Below are positions 1 through 13,000 of a stretch of DNA of 64,000 nt, one piece after another. The position numbers and the translations under genes were made by a program. Source of the stretch: Trema orientale (Eukaryota > Streptophyta > Magnoliopsida > Rosales > Cannabaceae); the NCBI GenBank assembly GCA_002914845.1, contig JXTC01000327.1, positions 193,137-257,136 of the forward strand, written 5' to 3'. Positions within the stretch are counted from its first letter, which is position 1. The number at the start of each line of letters is the position of its first letter. Under the pieces are notes generated by a model, which was not told where the DNA came from, made no database searches, and saw nothing but the letters and a program-made list of their open reading frames with translations.

Positions 1-530
1 ATCATAAAAAAGATCCTAAGGTTTTTATGAAAAACTATAATTCGGAAAAATTTTTGTTTTCCACGCTTCTGCTCATCTTTTATTTTGTCACATTTTTCGT
101 AAATTATAACCAACAGCAATTCCATGATTCGGGGGCCAAAACTATATAAGTTGAAAATTTAGGACCAGTTTAGCATTGTTGTATTGTACTGTGAGTGAGA
201 GGTAGCTATGAGAAAAAAGTTTAGATATTTGATAACTTTAATTTATAAAATTGTTATGTTATTTAAAAGTAGCTTTTTTAGTGTTTGGTAAACTATAAGG
301 TGTATGTGCTATAAAATGTTATTTTATATAATTTGTACTATAACAACAAAATTAACTTTGAAAAAAAACCATCATCCCACTAAATTATGCTTAAAATAAC
401 GGTTACACAACAACTTTTAAAATCTGCTGACCAAAAGCAATAATTTACCAAACGCCTCACTCTTCCTTCCTTTTTTTCTAACTGCTTTTAAAAGCTAAAT
501 ATAAAATATAGAAGCAATCCTAAACGAGTC

Positions 531-960
531 TTGGTACCTTGCGATCTTATGTAAGTTTTGGGTGACACGGAAAAGTAAATTAGGAAAACTAAGTGCTATA
601 GATAATAAAAATTTAGTTTTAGACCAATGAACACTTTAGTACCTTGAGATCTTAGGTAAGTTTTGGGTAACAAACTCCTCATTTTGAATATTTTTCCAAA
701 AGAATGACTAAAATGGGCCAAAAAGAGACAATTAGGAAAACTAGGTACAAGACAATAGGAATTGAGTTGTAGACCAACAAACACTCTTTATTTGGTACAT
801 TGAGATCTTAGGTAAGTTTTCAGCAACAAACTTCATATTTTAAATATTCTCCCAAAAGATTGACCAAAATGGATCGAAATGAGATAAATAGGAAAACTGG
901 GTGCAAGATGATGAGAATCGGGTTATAGACAAACAAATATTCTTATAAAGGTCAAAATGG
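531..960. repeat. Three degenerate tandem units with TTGAGATCTTA core
   Basis: Three related blocks start near 531, 638 and 793. Each opens with TTGGTACCTTGAGATCTTA or a close variant, followed by GTAAGTTTTGGGTAACA. The second and third also share AGGAAAACTRGGTRCAAGA and are about 155 bp apart; the first is shortened. No coding potential is seen. The flanks (1-530 and 961-1265) are AT-rich and I recognise nothing in them. Confidence 0.6.
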
Positions 961-1273
961 TACAACAAGTATAATTCATAGACTATTAATGTAGTTACCC
1001 TCCAAAATAAGATCACATATAATCTAAAATACCTAAAAAATGTAATGTCTAAAAAAAGTCACAAACACTATTTTATTTACACATGGAATATTGTGGTTTA
1101 CCTTTCCAAATTTAAAATGGTCGTCTTTATAACCAAATTAGAGATAACCATGCAAGGAAGGTATGCAACAAAACGTCTTAGCTATTATGATCCCAATTGC
1201 TTATTCATTACTGTTTCAAATTTTACTGTTTCAAACCTATCTTCTGCCGAGAAACCGTTCTACCTCTCTCAAT

Positions 1274-1851
1274 TAGGGGTGTTCAAAATCTGCACGATCC
1301 AATCCAATCCAATCCAATCCAATTCGCACAAGTGCGGATTGCGGATATCCGCACTTGTGCGGATTGGATTGGATCCAAAAATTGAAATCCGCACTTATGT
1401 GGATCGGATATTTTTTTTAACTTGAAAAGTAATCGATCCAATCCAATCCACACATAATATATAGATTTTTAAATAAATTATATATTATGAATATTTTGGG
1501 TTTAAATTAAGTTTAATTTTAGATTTTAATAGATTGTATTTAATTTTATATGTATATAAATGATTAATAATCGGCCAAATTTGTAAAAAAGACTCAAATT
1601 TGTGCTAAAATTAAATAATCCAAGATAAAAAATGACATGAAGCCCAATTTTAAGAGCTTATTTATTAGGCCCAAGTAACCAATCTAAAGTAACCGATCCA
1701 ATCCGCATATTTGCATATTTGCGGATTGGATTGGATTGGTTTAAACGTTCTATGCGGATTGTATTGGATGACAAATCTCAAAACCGCACATAGTGCGGAT
1801 CGGATATAAATATGCTAAAAAAGTGCAGATTGGATCGGATGAACACCCCTA
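1274..1851. mobile_element. Non-autonomous hAT transposon (MITE), 578 bp
   Basis: The element begins TAGGGGTGTTCA and ends with the exact inverse, TGAACACCCCTA. Both sides carry the same 8-bp target duplication, CTCTCAAT (1266-1273 and 1852-1859). An 8-bp duplication and this terminal sequence are typical of the hAT superfamily. Inside both ends are dense subterminal repeats of GGATTGGATT and GTGCGGAT in both orientations, the kind of sites hAT transposase binds. There is no transposase gene. The perfect duplication suggests a fairly recent insertion. Confidence 0.9.
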
Positions 1852-1945
1852 CTCTCAATCTTTTAATCCTTCTCTTTTGATATATGTATTTAATGTCCAG
1901 AAGCAATATTAACGATTATTTCTATTAATGCAATATTTCTATTAA

Positions 1946-2492
1946 GGTTTAATAATAATAATAATCCGTGAATTATACTTTTAGCACTAATTTACTCCTT
2001 GAATTTTCAACTTATATAATAATAGTTCTTAAATTATGTAATTATTGCAACAATGATTCTTTTGTCACAAACTGTTAAATATTTAACAAATAAGTCATTA
2101 CAGAGTACACAGTTTGGTAACTGTGGTCAAGAATGAGATTTTGAATTTTTAACTTACACAGTAGACCACCAAGACTTATGCAATTATTATAGTAATGACA
2201 TTTTTTCCCACAAACTGTTACATTTTTGACATAATTAATAAATTGTGCGCTTCTTGTGCAAAGCGCACAATTTATTAATTATAGCTAAAAATGAGATTCT
2301 GACTTATAGAAGTAAATAATACCCAATTATACGCTTTATCTATGATTATTTTCTATTAAAAAACTAACAATTGTGACAAATGGATCATTGCTGTAGTAAT
2401 TACATAATTCATAGGCTATTATGTAAATTAAAAATTCAGATGATAAATTGATACAATAAATATAATTTAGGAACTATTACTATACTTAACCC
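1946..2492. mobile_element. Long foldback element, about 547 bp
   Basis: The left roughly 120 bp and the reverse complement of the right roughly 120 bp align along their length; shared blocks include AAATTATGTAATTA and TTTGTCACAA. The flanks TTCTATTAA (1937-1945) and TTCAATTAA (2493-2501) match at 8 of 9 bases, which fits the 9-bp duplication of Mutator-like elements. No coding region is present. The end points are inferred from the inverted repeat. Confidence 0.65.
2231..2282. repeat. Perfect 22-bp inverted repeat with 8-nt loop
   Basis: Arms 2231-2252 and 2261-2282 are exactly complementary and include AAATTGTGCGCTT on the left arm. The loop is CTTGTGCA. It lies near the centre of the foldback element and would form a very stable hairpin or cruciform. 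Confidence 0.9.
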
Positions 2493-2501
2493 TTCAATTA
2501 A

Positions 2502-3914
2502 AGTATCTAAATAAAGCAGAAGAAAAAAAAAAAAAAAAACAAAAGAGAAAGGAATCATTTTATCAATCCTCTGTCTATAATTTCTTTAGTGGGGAGAATT
2601 ATACCTATTTGTCATTTTTTCTTCAAATAAATGTATTTGAATAAATCTCTTATTAGTTGTAAGAGTGTCTTTGACTGTGTATGTTTTTGAAGTGTTTATC
2701 TATTTTTAGGATAAAATGTCTAATTTATAAATTGTATTGGTCTTTTATTAATTTTACAATTATAGTTCTTTTATATTATTTTTGGATTTTTTTATCCTAA
2801 TTTAGGTGAAAAATGTCATCCAAATCCTTTATATGAAATTAGTTTTCTCCCTCAAGAAAAAAAAAAAAAACAGAAAAAAATTATGCCAAGTGAGGGGGAA
2901 AAAAAGAGTATGACTAGATCAAGACAATTGAGGTGTTTGTCCAATCTGAGTCATCCATTATAGTGAAGCTCAGAGTAGGACTAACGTGGAGAACGTGTGT
3001 CTAACATTTCAGAAAAATAAAATAGGATCCGAGATTTGAAAATAACAAGAAAACAAACAATAATATATTAATATTAAAATATTGTAAAAAGTCGAAGGGA
3101 ATACTAATTTCATATCACACATGAAGTTGAGATTCATAAAATATTGCATTTCAGTTCACAAAACAAGAGAAAGGCTATGAAGGAAGATCCAAGCAAGAGT
3201 CTCATATCCAATTAAAAGTCTTTCAAAAAAATTTTCTTCCTAATCAAATAACAATAGTTGCTTCAAACTTTTCAACTCAAAATCGAGTATACGGTATCCC
3301 ACTCAAGTTTAGTATCAGTATAACTTATAGCCTACTAGCAAACACAAAAGTGGTCAATATTCATCTACATTGGTTGCCCTATTGCATTTATATCCCACAT
3401 TATTGATCTTATTCTCTATTCTTTTCCTAAATAACAAATTAAAATAAAAAATTCGTGGGTTTCACAATGTGCCGTGCAGTCCTCCACAACACAAAACGCC
3501 ATTAGGTATCACAAGTAGCTAATAGATAATTGAATGTAAAAACTGATCTTAGTGTGAACCCTTTCCTCGTTAGGTTTCATATTAATGCATATTTAATACT
3601 GGCATGCCGTGTTAGACGGTAATTTGGACCGTGAGTGTTACAATTTTCATATACTATTATTAATAGAGGTGATAATTAATTATTCAAATATTGTATACGT
3701 ACAATTACTCTTCTTGTTAAAAAAAATAATAAATGTTATTAATATTTTTTAGGAAAACTTTGGAGAGATATATACTACTGGCTACCCTCCTGATCACCTT
3801 TGGATACGAATTGTGCAGATGCTAAGTCAGACCACTCACTTTGTAAACTTCTCTAAATTGAAAAGTTAGGTTTTGTTGGTACAAATTGTATATCTTTTTT
3901 TCATTTCTTATTAT
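2502..3914. other. AT-rich intergenic DNA without recognisable gene
   Basis: Contains two A-rich tracts (near 2521 and 2858) and no reading frame longer than about 60 codons with protein-like composition. I see no promoter, RNA gene or transposon end that I can defend. Confidence 0.5.
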
Positions 3915-4287
3915 GTGAACTATAAAAAAAATACACTGGAATTTGGGTGTTCTGTAATTTAAACCCTAAAATTTGAACGATATAAAATAATATCATGAGA
4001 TTAATAATTTCTGAAAATTAATATTTTGGACTGATTTTTTGACCAATTTAAATAACAAAAAACTATGATGTCCTTTATTAAAACTGGATTAATTCTTATT
4101 ATTCTCCTTAATTTTGGGTATATTGTTGTCTTTTACCGGTTAAAGACTTAAAAGTTATTCAAAAAATTAACTCATGTATTAATTTTCAAAAAATCTTAAT
4201 TTCAGTGTATTATTTTTCAGAGTCCAAACTCTAAGATTTAAATTGCAAAACAACTAAACCTGAAGGTATTTTTTTTTTCAATTTACC
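3915..4287. mobile_element. Foldback MITE, family A (older copy)
   Basis: This stretch is closely similar along its length to 44334-44691: shared blocks include TTCTGTAATTTAAACCCT, ATTTCTGAAAATTAAT and TTTTTTGACCAATTT in the same order. Its two ends are inverted copies of each other. Borders are approximate and no clean target duplication is seen. Confidence 0.65.
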
Positions 4288-5334
4288 TTTCTTATTAATA
4301 TTACTGAAAATAAATCTTCACAGCTCATGGGTATTGGGATGAATAGAAGTTTGAGATAACTTAAAATAGATTGAGATCTAAAAACTACTTGATTGACCAA
4401 ATAAAACTGACCAAAAAAAATCATACATATATATATGGGTATCAATCTAGTAAATATTTTTTTTCACTATTCATAGGTATTATTTGACTAATTAAAATTC
4501 ATTACGCACGTCTTTTCATACTAAAAAGTGGAGAGAAAAAATATTAAATAATAGATTTTTATTTTTATTAATTTTTTTTCTAACTACCCAAATTATGATA
4601 GTCGTTCGATAATGATCTAACGGTTAAAAAAAGAAATACTTAGAGATAAAAAACCTATATATATATATATTTTGTTCTTTATACGAGACTGTTATTATTT
4701 GTTGGTTTGATTTAGGAAATGATTTTTTATATATCTGAATAATGATTGTTTAGTTTGAACTTGACGTAACTGTGATATATTTATTAGGTAAATAAAAAAA
4801 TTAGAAAAAATTAGTTCTTAATTTAACAAAATAGAATTATAGTTTAAACTAGCCCAATAATAGCCCAAAATTATTGAATTTATAGGCTCAAATCAACCAA
4901 ACCAATTATATTTTGTTTGGCTTTCCTTAAATCGTTCATACCAAAAAAATAGGAGACTTTATTTTTAATGGTTTTTGTTTCCAAACTGACCACGAACAAT
5001 ACTTTCAATTCTTTCCCCTTTAGAAAAGTTTTGAGTTCAACCTGAACTTAAATATAAATTATAAGGTGAATACGAGGACAAATTGAGCTTTTTTGTTACA
5101 GATGATAACGAAATCAGAATTAAGGACTAAAGCAAAAAAAAAAAAACATGTGGAATTAGTGCAAAATTTGAAACTATTATGTCTTTACTGGATGGTGCTT
5201 CAGTATTCTAAAAAGTATAAGGGTTAAATTATCAAAATGTTACGATCGAGGACCAAAAAGTTCAAGCAGGACAAAAGTATCGTTTTGAGGGGGGGAACGC
5301 GAACTGAACTTTCCAACTCTATATAATGTCAAAT
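4288..5334. other. AT-rich intergenic DNA
   Basis: Contains short TA runs near 4425 and 4655 and several poly-A tracts. No gene, RNA or element border was recognised. Confidence 0.5.
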
Positions 5335-5374
5335 AGTTCCGGAGTGGACAACTAAGTTCCGGAGTGGACAACTA
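5335..5374. repeat. Exact 20-bp tandem duplication
   Basis: Two head-to-tail copies of AGTTCCGGAGTGGACAACTA, at 5335-5354 and 5355-5374. No function is implied. Confidence 0.9.
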
Positions 5375-5669
5375 AGAATGAGCTCATCATGTTTTTTGAT
5401 TGATAAAATAAATTAAGGGCAACCTTTCACCATCTTCCACGTCTTATAATCATTCTTCATTTGATTCTATTACCTACTAAGTTGAAGATGATAAATAAGC
5501 AAAAACACTATTGTTTCCTTTTTCCTAGGACTACAATTAAGAAAAACTCTTAGGTCTTTTTTTTTCGCTAAATGGTACCTAGAGGAAATAACTTAGGTTC
5601 CTACGAAGGAAACTAAGAAACTCTCCAGTAATTTATTAAATAAAAGAAAATAAAAGTAAAAGGGGATGG

Positions 5670-5825
5670 CTACGGTAGGGGCGTCCCTACGTAGGGTCAT
5701 GCCTTAATTATCGTTGGATGGGAATCTGTGGGGAATAACGGGAATCTGTGGAGAATCTATTTATATACAGATTCCCATCCAACGGTGAATAGACAAGGCC
5801 CTACGTAGGGGCGCCCTTACTGTAG
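5670..5825. mobile_element. Small hairpin MITE, 156 bp
   Basis: The ends are inverted: CTACGGTAGGGGCG on the left and the reverse of CTACAGTAAGGGCG on the right, each followed inward by CCCTACGTAGGG. Further in, TTGGATGGGAATCTGT pairs with ACAGATTCCCATCCAA, so almost the whole element folds into one hairpin. No target duplication is clear. It is GC-richer than its flanks. Confidence 0.7.
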
Positions 5826-6084
5826 ACGCGCCCAAAGTAAAAAGGTTTCAAAATATTTGAAACATACAATCCCCAAAATGGAAAATATTAACAGCTGAAA
5901 ATGGAAATGAATAGCCATAGGAGGAGCCAGATAGTTATGCCGAAACAAAATTATTGTCTTAATCTCCCAACAATACCTCATTAAAAACCTTTTTGCGTAA
6001 AACCTAATGGGAAAAACCACAAAAAGGAAAAAAGAGCACATTGTATTACAAATGGACAACTAAGAAAAGCGAAAACTACAAAGC

Positions 6085-7221
6085 CCTAAATAATCTTTCT
6101 TAATTTCTCGAACGCCAAGGAACAGATAAAGAACGAGACTTCAGAATCGAAACCAAATAACCTGAATCACTTTCCAGCCATAAGTTTTTCCACCCTAAGT
6201 CCTATGCATAGAAAATTGCATGAATCGCAGCAATCAATTCCGCCTTAAAAGCATTGGCCTTACCAATAGAAATAGCAAAACCCTCTTTAAAGAAACCCCT
6301 AGATGTCCTAAAAATACCACCACAACCTACTAACCCAGGACAACCATAAGCAGCACCATCTGTATTAACCTTTAACCATCCTACCGGTAGGACTCGCCAA
6401 AATACTTCAATTATTTTTGGAGCTTTTGATGGCTTTAGCTTGACGTTAAGACATTTCAGAATTCCTAACACGGGCAAAGTCACATGAGATGAAAAGGTGA
6501 TGAGCAGTTTCCTCATTTCTAAAGCAAAACACGAAGTCATGATAAAGCCTTTCTGCATGAGATGACATTCTGTTGGAAGTTTATCTTGAAGAAATCTCCA
6601 AAAAATCATAGAACGCGATGGAGGAATATAGCTAGCCCAAAATTTATTACCGCATCTTTCCTTTACAGAAGGACCGACCAAAGAGTTGTAGACATCTGCA
6701 CAGGTAACATTACCAGAAGCAGAATGTCACCAAATAAATGTATCTGTAGAATCACAGATAACCGTCTTCCGGATCTCTTTAGTAATCATTGGAAAATTGG
6801 AAGTAAAGGAAGTACGTAGAGACCATTCATAATCCGAAACAAGTTCACCAATGGTAGTATTATTGCCAGGTTCCAAAGTATCATTGTAATCTATCATCCC
6901 AATTAAAGGAGAACCAAGCCAATTATCACTCCAGAAGCGTACCTTAGAGTTTCTACTAAGCGCCCAAATCGACTTATCAATAAGAGACTGGATATGAGAT
7001 CTCAAACTATACCGAATAGAAGACTTCCAAAATCGACGTTGAGTAAAACTATTGGAGAAAAATCTCCCTCTCAAGAATCTAAAAACGAAAGAATCATCGG
7101 TCAATAAACTCCAAGAAAGCTTCTTTAATAATGCTGCATTGAGAATTCTAGGAAAAAATTGTATATACTGTGTAATAGATGTTGATAAATTATTAATACA
7201 ACAAAATAATAGCGAGTACAA
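6085..7221 (-). pseudogene. Decayed 3' part of a LINE (zinc-binding region plus RNase H)
   Basis: Translating the minus strand gives the C-terminal part of a plant L1-type non-LTR retrotransposon. First comes the region after the reverse transcriptase (VRFWSDNWLG). Then the zinc-binding RT-associated domain (FWRFLQDKLPTECHLMQKG, with EETAHHLFISCDFA in another frame). Then an RNase H domain (WLKVNTDGA, AELIAAIHAI, LWLESDSGYLV). It is dead. An in-frame TGA lies at 6727 just after FIW. The zinc-binding motif is out of frame between about 6545 and 6440, so at least two compensating frameshifts exist. The upstream endonuclease and RT core are absent. RNase H similarity runs past the stop near 6202 to about 6085. 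Confidence 0.85.
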
Positions 7222-8870
7222 TATAATGTAGTTTACTATAATGTGCCAAACAAAGCAAAAAGGTTAATCGTGTTGAATTTTTAAAAGTGTGAGTTTAGAT
7301 AATCGAAAGATAAAAACTCGTGCCATATTTTGGAAGAAATAACCGATATTTAGAAAATATATTTATATATATGTGCACAGTACAACACAAGTACATAATT
7401 AGAATAATGATATTTCACCTCTCCCCCACCACAACATTGCTTCAGCACAAAGCAAATTGCCAGCCAGATTTGCATGATTTGTTTTGTTCTTTTGTCATTA
7501 TTTATTTAATGAGTACTTGTATAATATCATTACCAGTGAAAGTAAAATGTTTACACATGACCCCAAAAAATTATTAATTGAAAAATATTAAAGAGCACTA
7601 CTAAGGCTTAAGCACGTAATTATAAATTTGAATTTTGATATAAAATCAATACTTTTATTATTTATTAGTGTATAGTGTATGATATTTTAGTACAAATGCC
7701 GATTAGTATTGCTATTATTAATTATACTACACATTCTGACACAACATTTTGCACCCTACCTGATATATAATATATGTAATGTACTATATATGCATTATTA
7801 GAAGATTTCAATCAAATCTAGAATTGGGTTGCAATGAACCATATATTAAAACATCACCGGAGAATGAGAGACTGCGTACTTGTTAATTCTACAGAAAATA
7901 TTATATCAACATGGTATATATGAACTCTGATTTTCTATATGATCCGGATTCCAGATAGCCAACTTCAGATTCGGTGTTCACTTGGTGGAGTTATAATCTA
8001 GGGGAATATCAGTAATCATGCACTGTTGATTCTACCATAGACTCTAATTATATTATTATCAATGTTACAGATAAATATATTATTAAAAAAAAAAGAAACA
8101 TTTCTTTTGCAATTGCCTTACAAGGGTTCAAAAGATTCTTCCGCAAAAAATATAGATATATATATATATATATATATATATTTAAAAGATAAGGTTCTTA
8201 CCACAAAGAGGATTTGAGAGAGAAAGTTGGTGCAAGTACGATGGGTTTGATGTTATGTTCTTATTGGGTGAAAGTGCTTATCCACTTGTAATGGCTCAAC
8301 AGAAAAGTGCTTTTCCTACTTAGATAAGGATTAAGGCTATTAGCCTATTACCTTTAAGCTATCACTAACATATCTCCTACTGGACTTTTCATTGTTTAGC
8401 TTTGCTTGCATAAAATGACAATAGGATAGGATACAACTACAAAGAAGAATTATAAAGTTCTAGATTTTTATGCAAGTTCTTGATGGATTGAGCAGAAAAG
8501 AGGGACTAATGATTTCAAGTTTTTGAGCTATACATCTAATCTAAAAAAGAAAAACACTAGATCACACCTGGCAGGAAAATGCATCCAACATTGATTTGAC
8601 TTGTGTTGGTTCCTCCTAGAAAACAAATGTATGCAAGTATCACACTAATCAGAAAGATATTCAGAATGATGAGACTTTCATCAATATTCAATTCTTCTAG
8701 GGGGAAAAAAAAAAAAGTGCAAGTGTCTGAAAGATGTTCAAAATGACAGGGCCTTCATCAATATCCTATGCTTTAAATTTGCTTACTTTTTACAATAGAG
8801 CATGCCATTCCCTAGTGTACATCGATCAACTTTCCACGTAACAAAAATTGTTTGTGTACTTGGCCAAAAC
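7222..8870. other. AT-rich intergenic DNA with a TA microsatellite
   Basis: A pure TA run lies at about 8156-8180. No coding region, RNA gene or transposon terminus was recognised. Confidence 0.5.
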
Positions 8871-8879
8871 GCGGTGGAG

Positions 8880-9115
8880 AATTTTTTATATTTTATTCAT
8901 TTTACGAATCTAGTATCATAAATGAAAAGAATCTTTTACAACAAACGAATCTGATAATATAAATCAAAATCTTTTATGATAATAAGTTTAAAACAAAAAC
9001 GATAATATGAATCAAGAGAATCTTTTCCGATAATATGAATGAAGAGAATTATTTACAATGACAGACTTAAAACGAATTTGACATTATAAATCAAGAGAAT
9101 CTTTTACAGACTTAA
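8880..9115. repeat. Imperfect short tandem repeat around GATAATATRAATCAAGAGAA
   Basis: Variants of GATAATATGAATCAAGAGAA, AATCTTTTACA and CGAATCTGATAATAT recur four to five times at about 60-70 bp spacing. The array is degenerate and has no coding potential. Confidence 0.55.
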
Positions 9116-9118
9116 TTA

Positions 9119-9283
9119 GAAGAGGAAGTTCCTGCATTTTTCGCAAGGGGGATAAGTGCCCAACCATCCCACTTAACAAACATTGGTTGGTTGTCGTTTC
9201 TCCCATCGATGTCGTTTTTCCTGTTCATGCTTCTTGCTAATGTTGTTTAATTGTTTAACCCATTTCTCTTGTTCGTTGACCGN

Positions 9284-9317
<34 letters not shown>

Positions 9318-9840
9318 TCATTGTCATGTATTGAGATTTTTCTATTTTTTAGGCGGTTGTCGTTTTTCCAAATATTGTCCATCTCCAAAGCTCATTCTCG
9401 TTCTCCAGTCATTGTTGCCTTTTATTGCCGTTTCTTCGATAGTTGTCCCGTTTATGTCACGTCCCATGCTTAACGTTGTTTCTCCACCCATGTCCTCCGC
9501 TCTCATTTCCCCAACCATTTCGTTGAATAAGATCATTGTCGTTTCCTGTTTGCTGTCGTTTCATTTTTCTCGTTGCTGTCGTGTCTCGTGATAATGTCAT
9601 CTGTCCACTTAATTAACTTAATTTATCCCCATGGTTTTAGCCGTGGCTTTCTAATTCTTATGGGGTTCTGGTTTTCAAAATTGATTTATGTCGTTTTTCC
9701 GTCTTCATTGTTGCAAATTAAGGGCAATCACCGATTAGGCATACAGATATGTTTGCCAGTTCTAACAGACACCAGTGTATATCTTTCTATTCTCGTGGTT
9801 TATGATAATATTAAGCTTATGAAGAATCGAGGGACTTAAT
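9119..9840. other. TGTCGTTT-rich tract with poly-T run and unresolved base
   Basis: TGTCGTTT or a one-base variant occurs at least seven times on the plus strand, with poor spacing. A T run of more than 30 bases follows an unresolved base at 9283. Short open frames here are low-complexity and look spurious. A similar tract in the opposite orientation (AACGACA) occurs at about 54200-54720, so both may be remnants of the same repeat. Confidence 0.4.
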
Positions 9841-10087
9841 GTCACACAATCTTAAGATAAATTTGAACTAACCACATAGAATAAATACCCTTTTGACCTC
9901 ATAGTACAACAACAATTAAAATTACAAAAAATGTATCAGAATTCCACTGACGATAGAACTATTCATGCCAGGCTTTTCCGGTGGCATGAAGAGCTTATTT
10001 TTAACAATGTGAAGTATAATGAAAGAAAATGAGCTTAAAAGAATGTCTTGGATATTCTGTAATCAAGGATCTCTTTATTGATTTCTG

Positions 10088-13000
10088 TCACCTTCTTAAT
10101 ACCTTTAGTACATCTCCCACCAAATGCAATGACCCAGTGACAAGTACCTGTATTTCATTGCAAGTTAGCTGAGTTCAACAAATGCAATACCAAGAATGTG
10201 AGTGTGTGTACAGTGTATATATACAATATAAGTTGTGCTCTGGTTAGACGCGTCAATCTCAACTGACCATTACTATCATGAGGTCCACAGGAATGGACAC
10301 TTGTGATGCAAACAGTTGTCGCACAAATGTTAGCTTGCACAGTTAATATACATATAGTTTTATTTGTAATGGGGCTTTGGTAAGGATATGTCTCATGTGT
10401 CTATCCAACCAAGATTGTTGACAATCAACTGCTCAAATCCGATGTACAGATTAGAAACGTCTATCAACAGCATTTCTCAGACATGTCTATCGACAGCATT
10501 TCTCATATATAATATATCAATGCCATGCATAGAACAACTACACCTAGAATATAGTGGCCTTCACTTTAAAATTACCAAGCTTACCTGAAGTCGTAATGAA
10601 GGATTTTGCTTGACACAATCCCTCAGCCATTTAATCGTTAGTGGCAAGGAAGGCATTACTGCACTGCAAGGAGAAGAATTTTCCGCAGGACTAAAGTGAG
10701 AAGCATCCTGGTAAAGAAATTCGTGGGGTAAAGTCTTCGCACTATCAATATTGAAGCTCTTGTCAGAAGAGGCATCCATTTCTGCATGTGAACAATTAGA
10801 AGATCGGAAAAAAAAAAAAAGACCTCTTGGTTAGATTGGTCACAAAGGATACAACAAAAACAATAGTCCAAAAGATATCTGACTAAAGCAAACCAAGTTT
10901 TAGCAAAAGAAATTTGGTTATGCTTCATCTTCTGGGGAAACAGTGGAAAAATAACGTGCCATAGCAAGGTAGAAAGGACAATGTAATATTGTTACAAAGC
11001 AAGCAGAACATCGTCTCAAGTTTCCTAAATCTAAATCGAAGAAAATATACAAGTGGTTCAAGTATTTCTGAAGGGATTGCTCCCTCTTGAAACTACAGCA
11101 GACTCATTGCAAGATGCCAAGATGACATTAATTTTCATTTTACTCGGCGAACAAAGATTCCAAAGCTTCTCTTATTTTACTCGAAACCATTCTCACTACC
11201 CTTAAAAGCGGAAATAACAGTAACAAAAATGATTCGAGTATATACCCTTTCCGTGGATAATCTTCTCCCATATTCTCTGTAGATTGAGTTGCCAGGACAA
11301 GTCCCTTTTACAGATGTCTGAAGGAATGCGAGAGGCACCCGATGTAACTTTGTTGTATGCAGACATAGTTGGGACAAAGAAAGCCTTCGAAAAATAAGTA
11401 CCTGACGTCATTAACATCCTCCACATCAGTAATACTACAACAAAGTAGAGAGCTAATTTCTTTATTTTAAAAAGTGTAAGAGTCAGTGATACCTGACGAA
11501 GCACATGTATATGCAAGCCGGGGAAGCAAAATGTAAGGGTCTCTCAATTCCATGCAATTGAATAATAGAATCTACAAGAAGGTATGGACACTGTATGAGA
11601 AACCAATTAATACAGCATACATGACCTAAGTTATGGATGAAACAAGCCATCCATTACTGGTATTGTAAGACATAGCATTTAGAATATATTCCTGGAAAAC
11701 TATTTCTTCCTGGTTCTTGTGAGCTTTACCTGTTTTGATATTTTGCAAGAACCATTTTTCTCCTTCTCAAGTTGAAGGTGACCATTCCCCAAGATACAAT
11801 CCATGTTTTCAACCCTAAGAGAAGAAACCAATTCATTGTCCTTGATGGAACTAGAGAACCATTTGGCACAAGCTTCCAAGCTCTCTGGACTATGAGCTCC
11901 ATCTAAGTAGAAAACCAGATCTCCTCGAGAAACTTCGGACACATTAGATGAAATATAAGACCCTGAGGAATTATCATGAACTATCTGACCTCTTCCAGAA
12001 ATGTGTGCACTTGCCAGACCTCTACGGAAGGCCTCTGGTAAATCAGATTCCAGGATATCCTGATGTTGTTTATATTTCACAAAAGTTAGAACAACTAAGA
12101 AAAGAACGAAAATAAACATATGTAGGCAAACCACCAAAGGCGAACAAAAGAAAGAAGAAGATATTTTTAAAGCCCATTGATATATTAAGAGCTCAAGGCA
12201 TGATATATTCCTATTAGAGAGCCTAAGAGTTGAAGCCATTAGGATGAGCAGAATTGGTATTCATATTCTAGCAACATAAAAACAAGAATATATAAAGCTT
12301 AACCAACATTTTTAAATAGCTTTTCCCAGTTCCCTGTTCTTTGAAGCCAGCATTTACAAAGGGATGCAGCAAGACCAGCATTAATTAACTGATGATCACC
12401 AGACAACCTAAGCTTCAAGCCCTCCAACTTCTTAGGGTCAAGTTCTGGAACTACTTTCAATGGAACCTGAAACATAAGTAAAGAACAAAAGATCAACATG
12501 AAATTCACCAGTTCCCCTACATGTGTGTGTGAAAGCATACTATAAAAATTATGTTCCATAAAAAGCTCTAGCAGAATAATGGAAAGATAATGACATCAGC
12601 CATGTAAAATACTCGGTTCCTCGATTAGCATCTTTCAAGCAAGTTTTCTTCCCATTGCAATCTACCATGCTTAACTGTCAAGGATGTCAACTTCACATCG
12701 AATTCGAATAATTATTTAGGGTTTGCACAACTGGACTGGACTTGACTTCCCCGTGTATCTATAGAGATTTTAAAAAATTAAAAGAAAAAAAAAATTCTTT
12801 TGCCCTCGGAGGATATGAAAAGAAATGTTACTTTATTTTATGTATATGTCAATGTGAAAATATTTATCTCCCACAAAACACATATTAGTTGCTGAAAGGA
12901 AACGGTAAATTCATACTCGTTTTAAAAAAAAAAATGATAATAAAATCAAATCAAATCTTAAAGAGTAACCAAGACATGCTGATGGTGAATTAGTTTCTCC

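Noticed and set aside
1045-1425. 126-codon frame entering the hAT element
   Set aside because: It crosses the transposon border and its subterminal repeats, so it cannot be an ancestral gene.
9183-9591. Several overlapping frames around the poly-T run
   Set aside because: They include homopolymer Phe or Lys runs and an unresolved base, have no domain, and occur on both strands.
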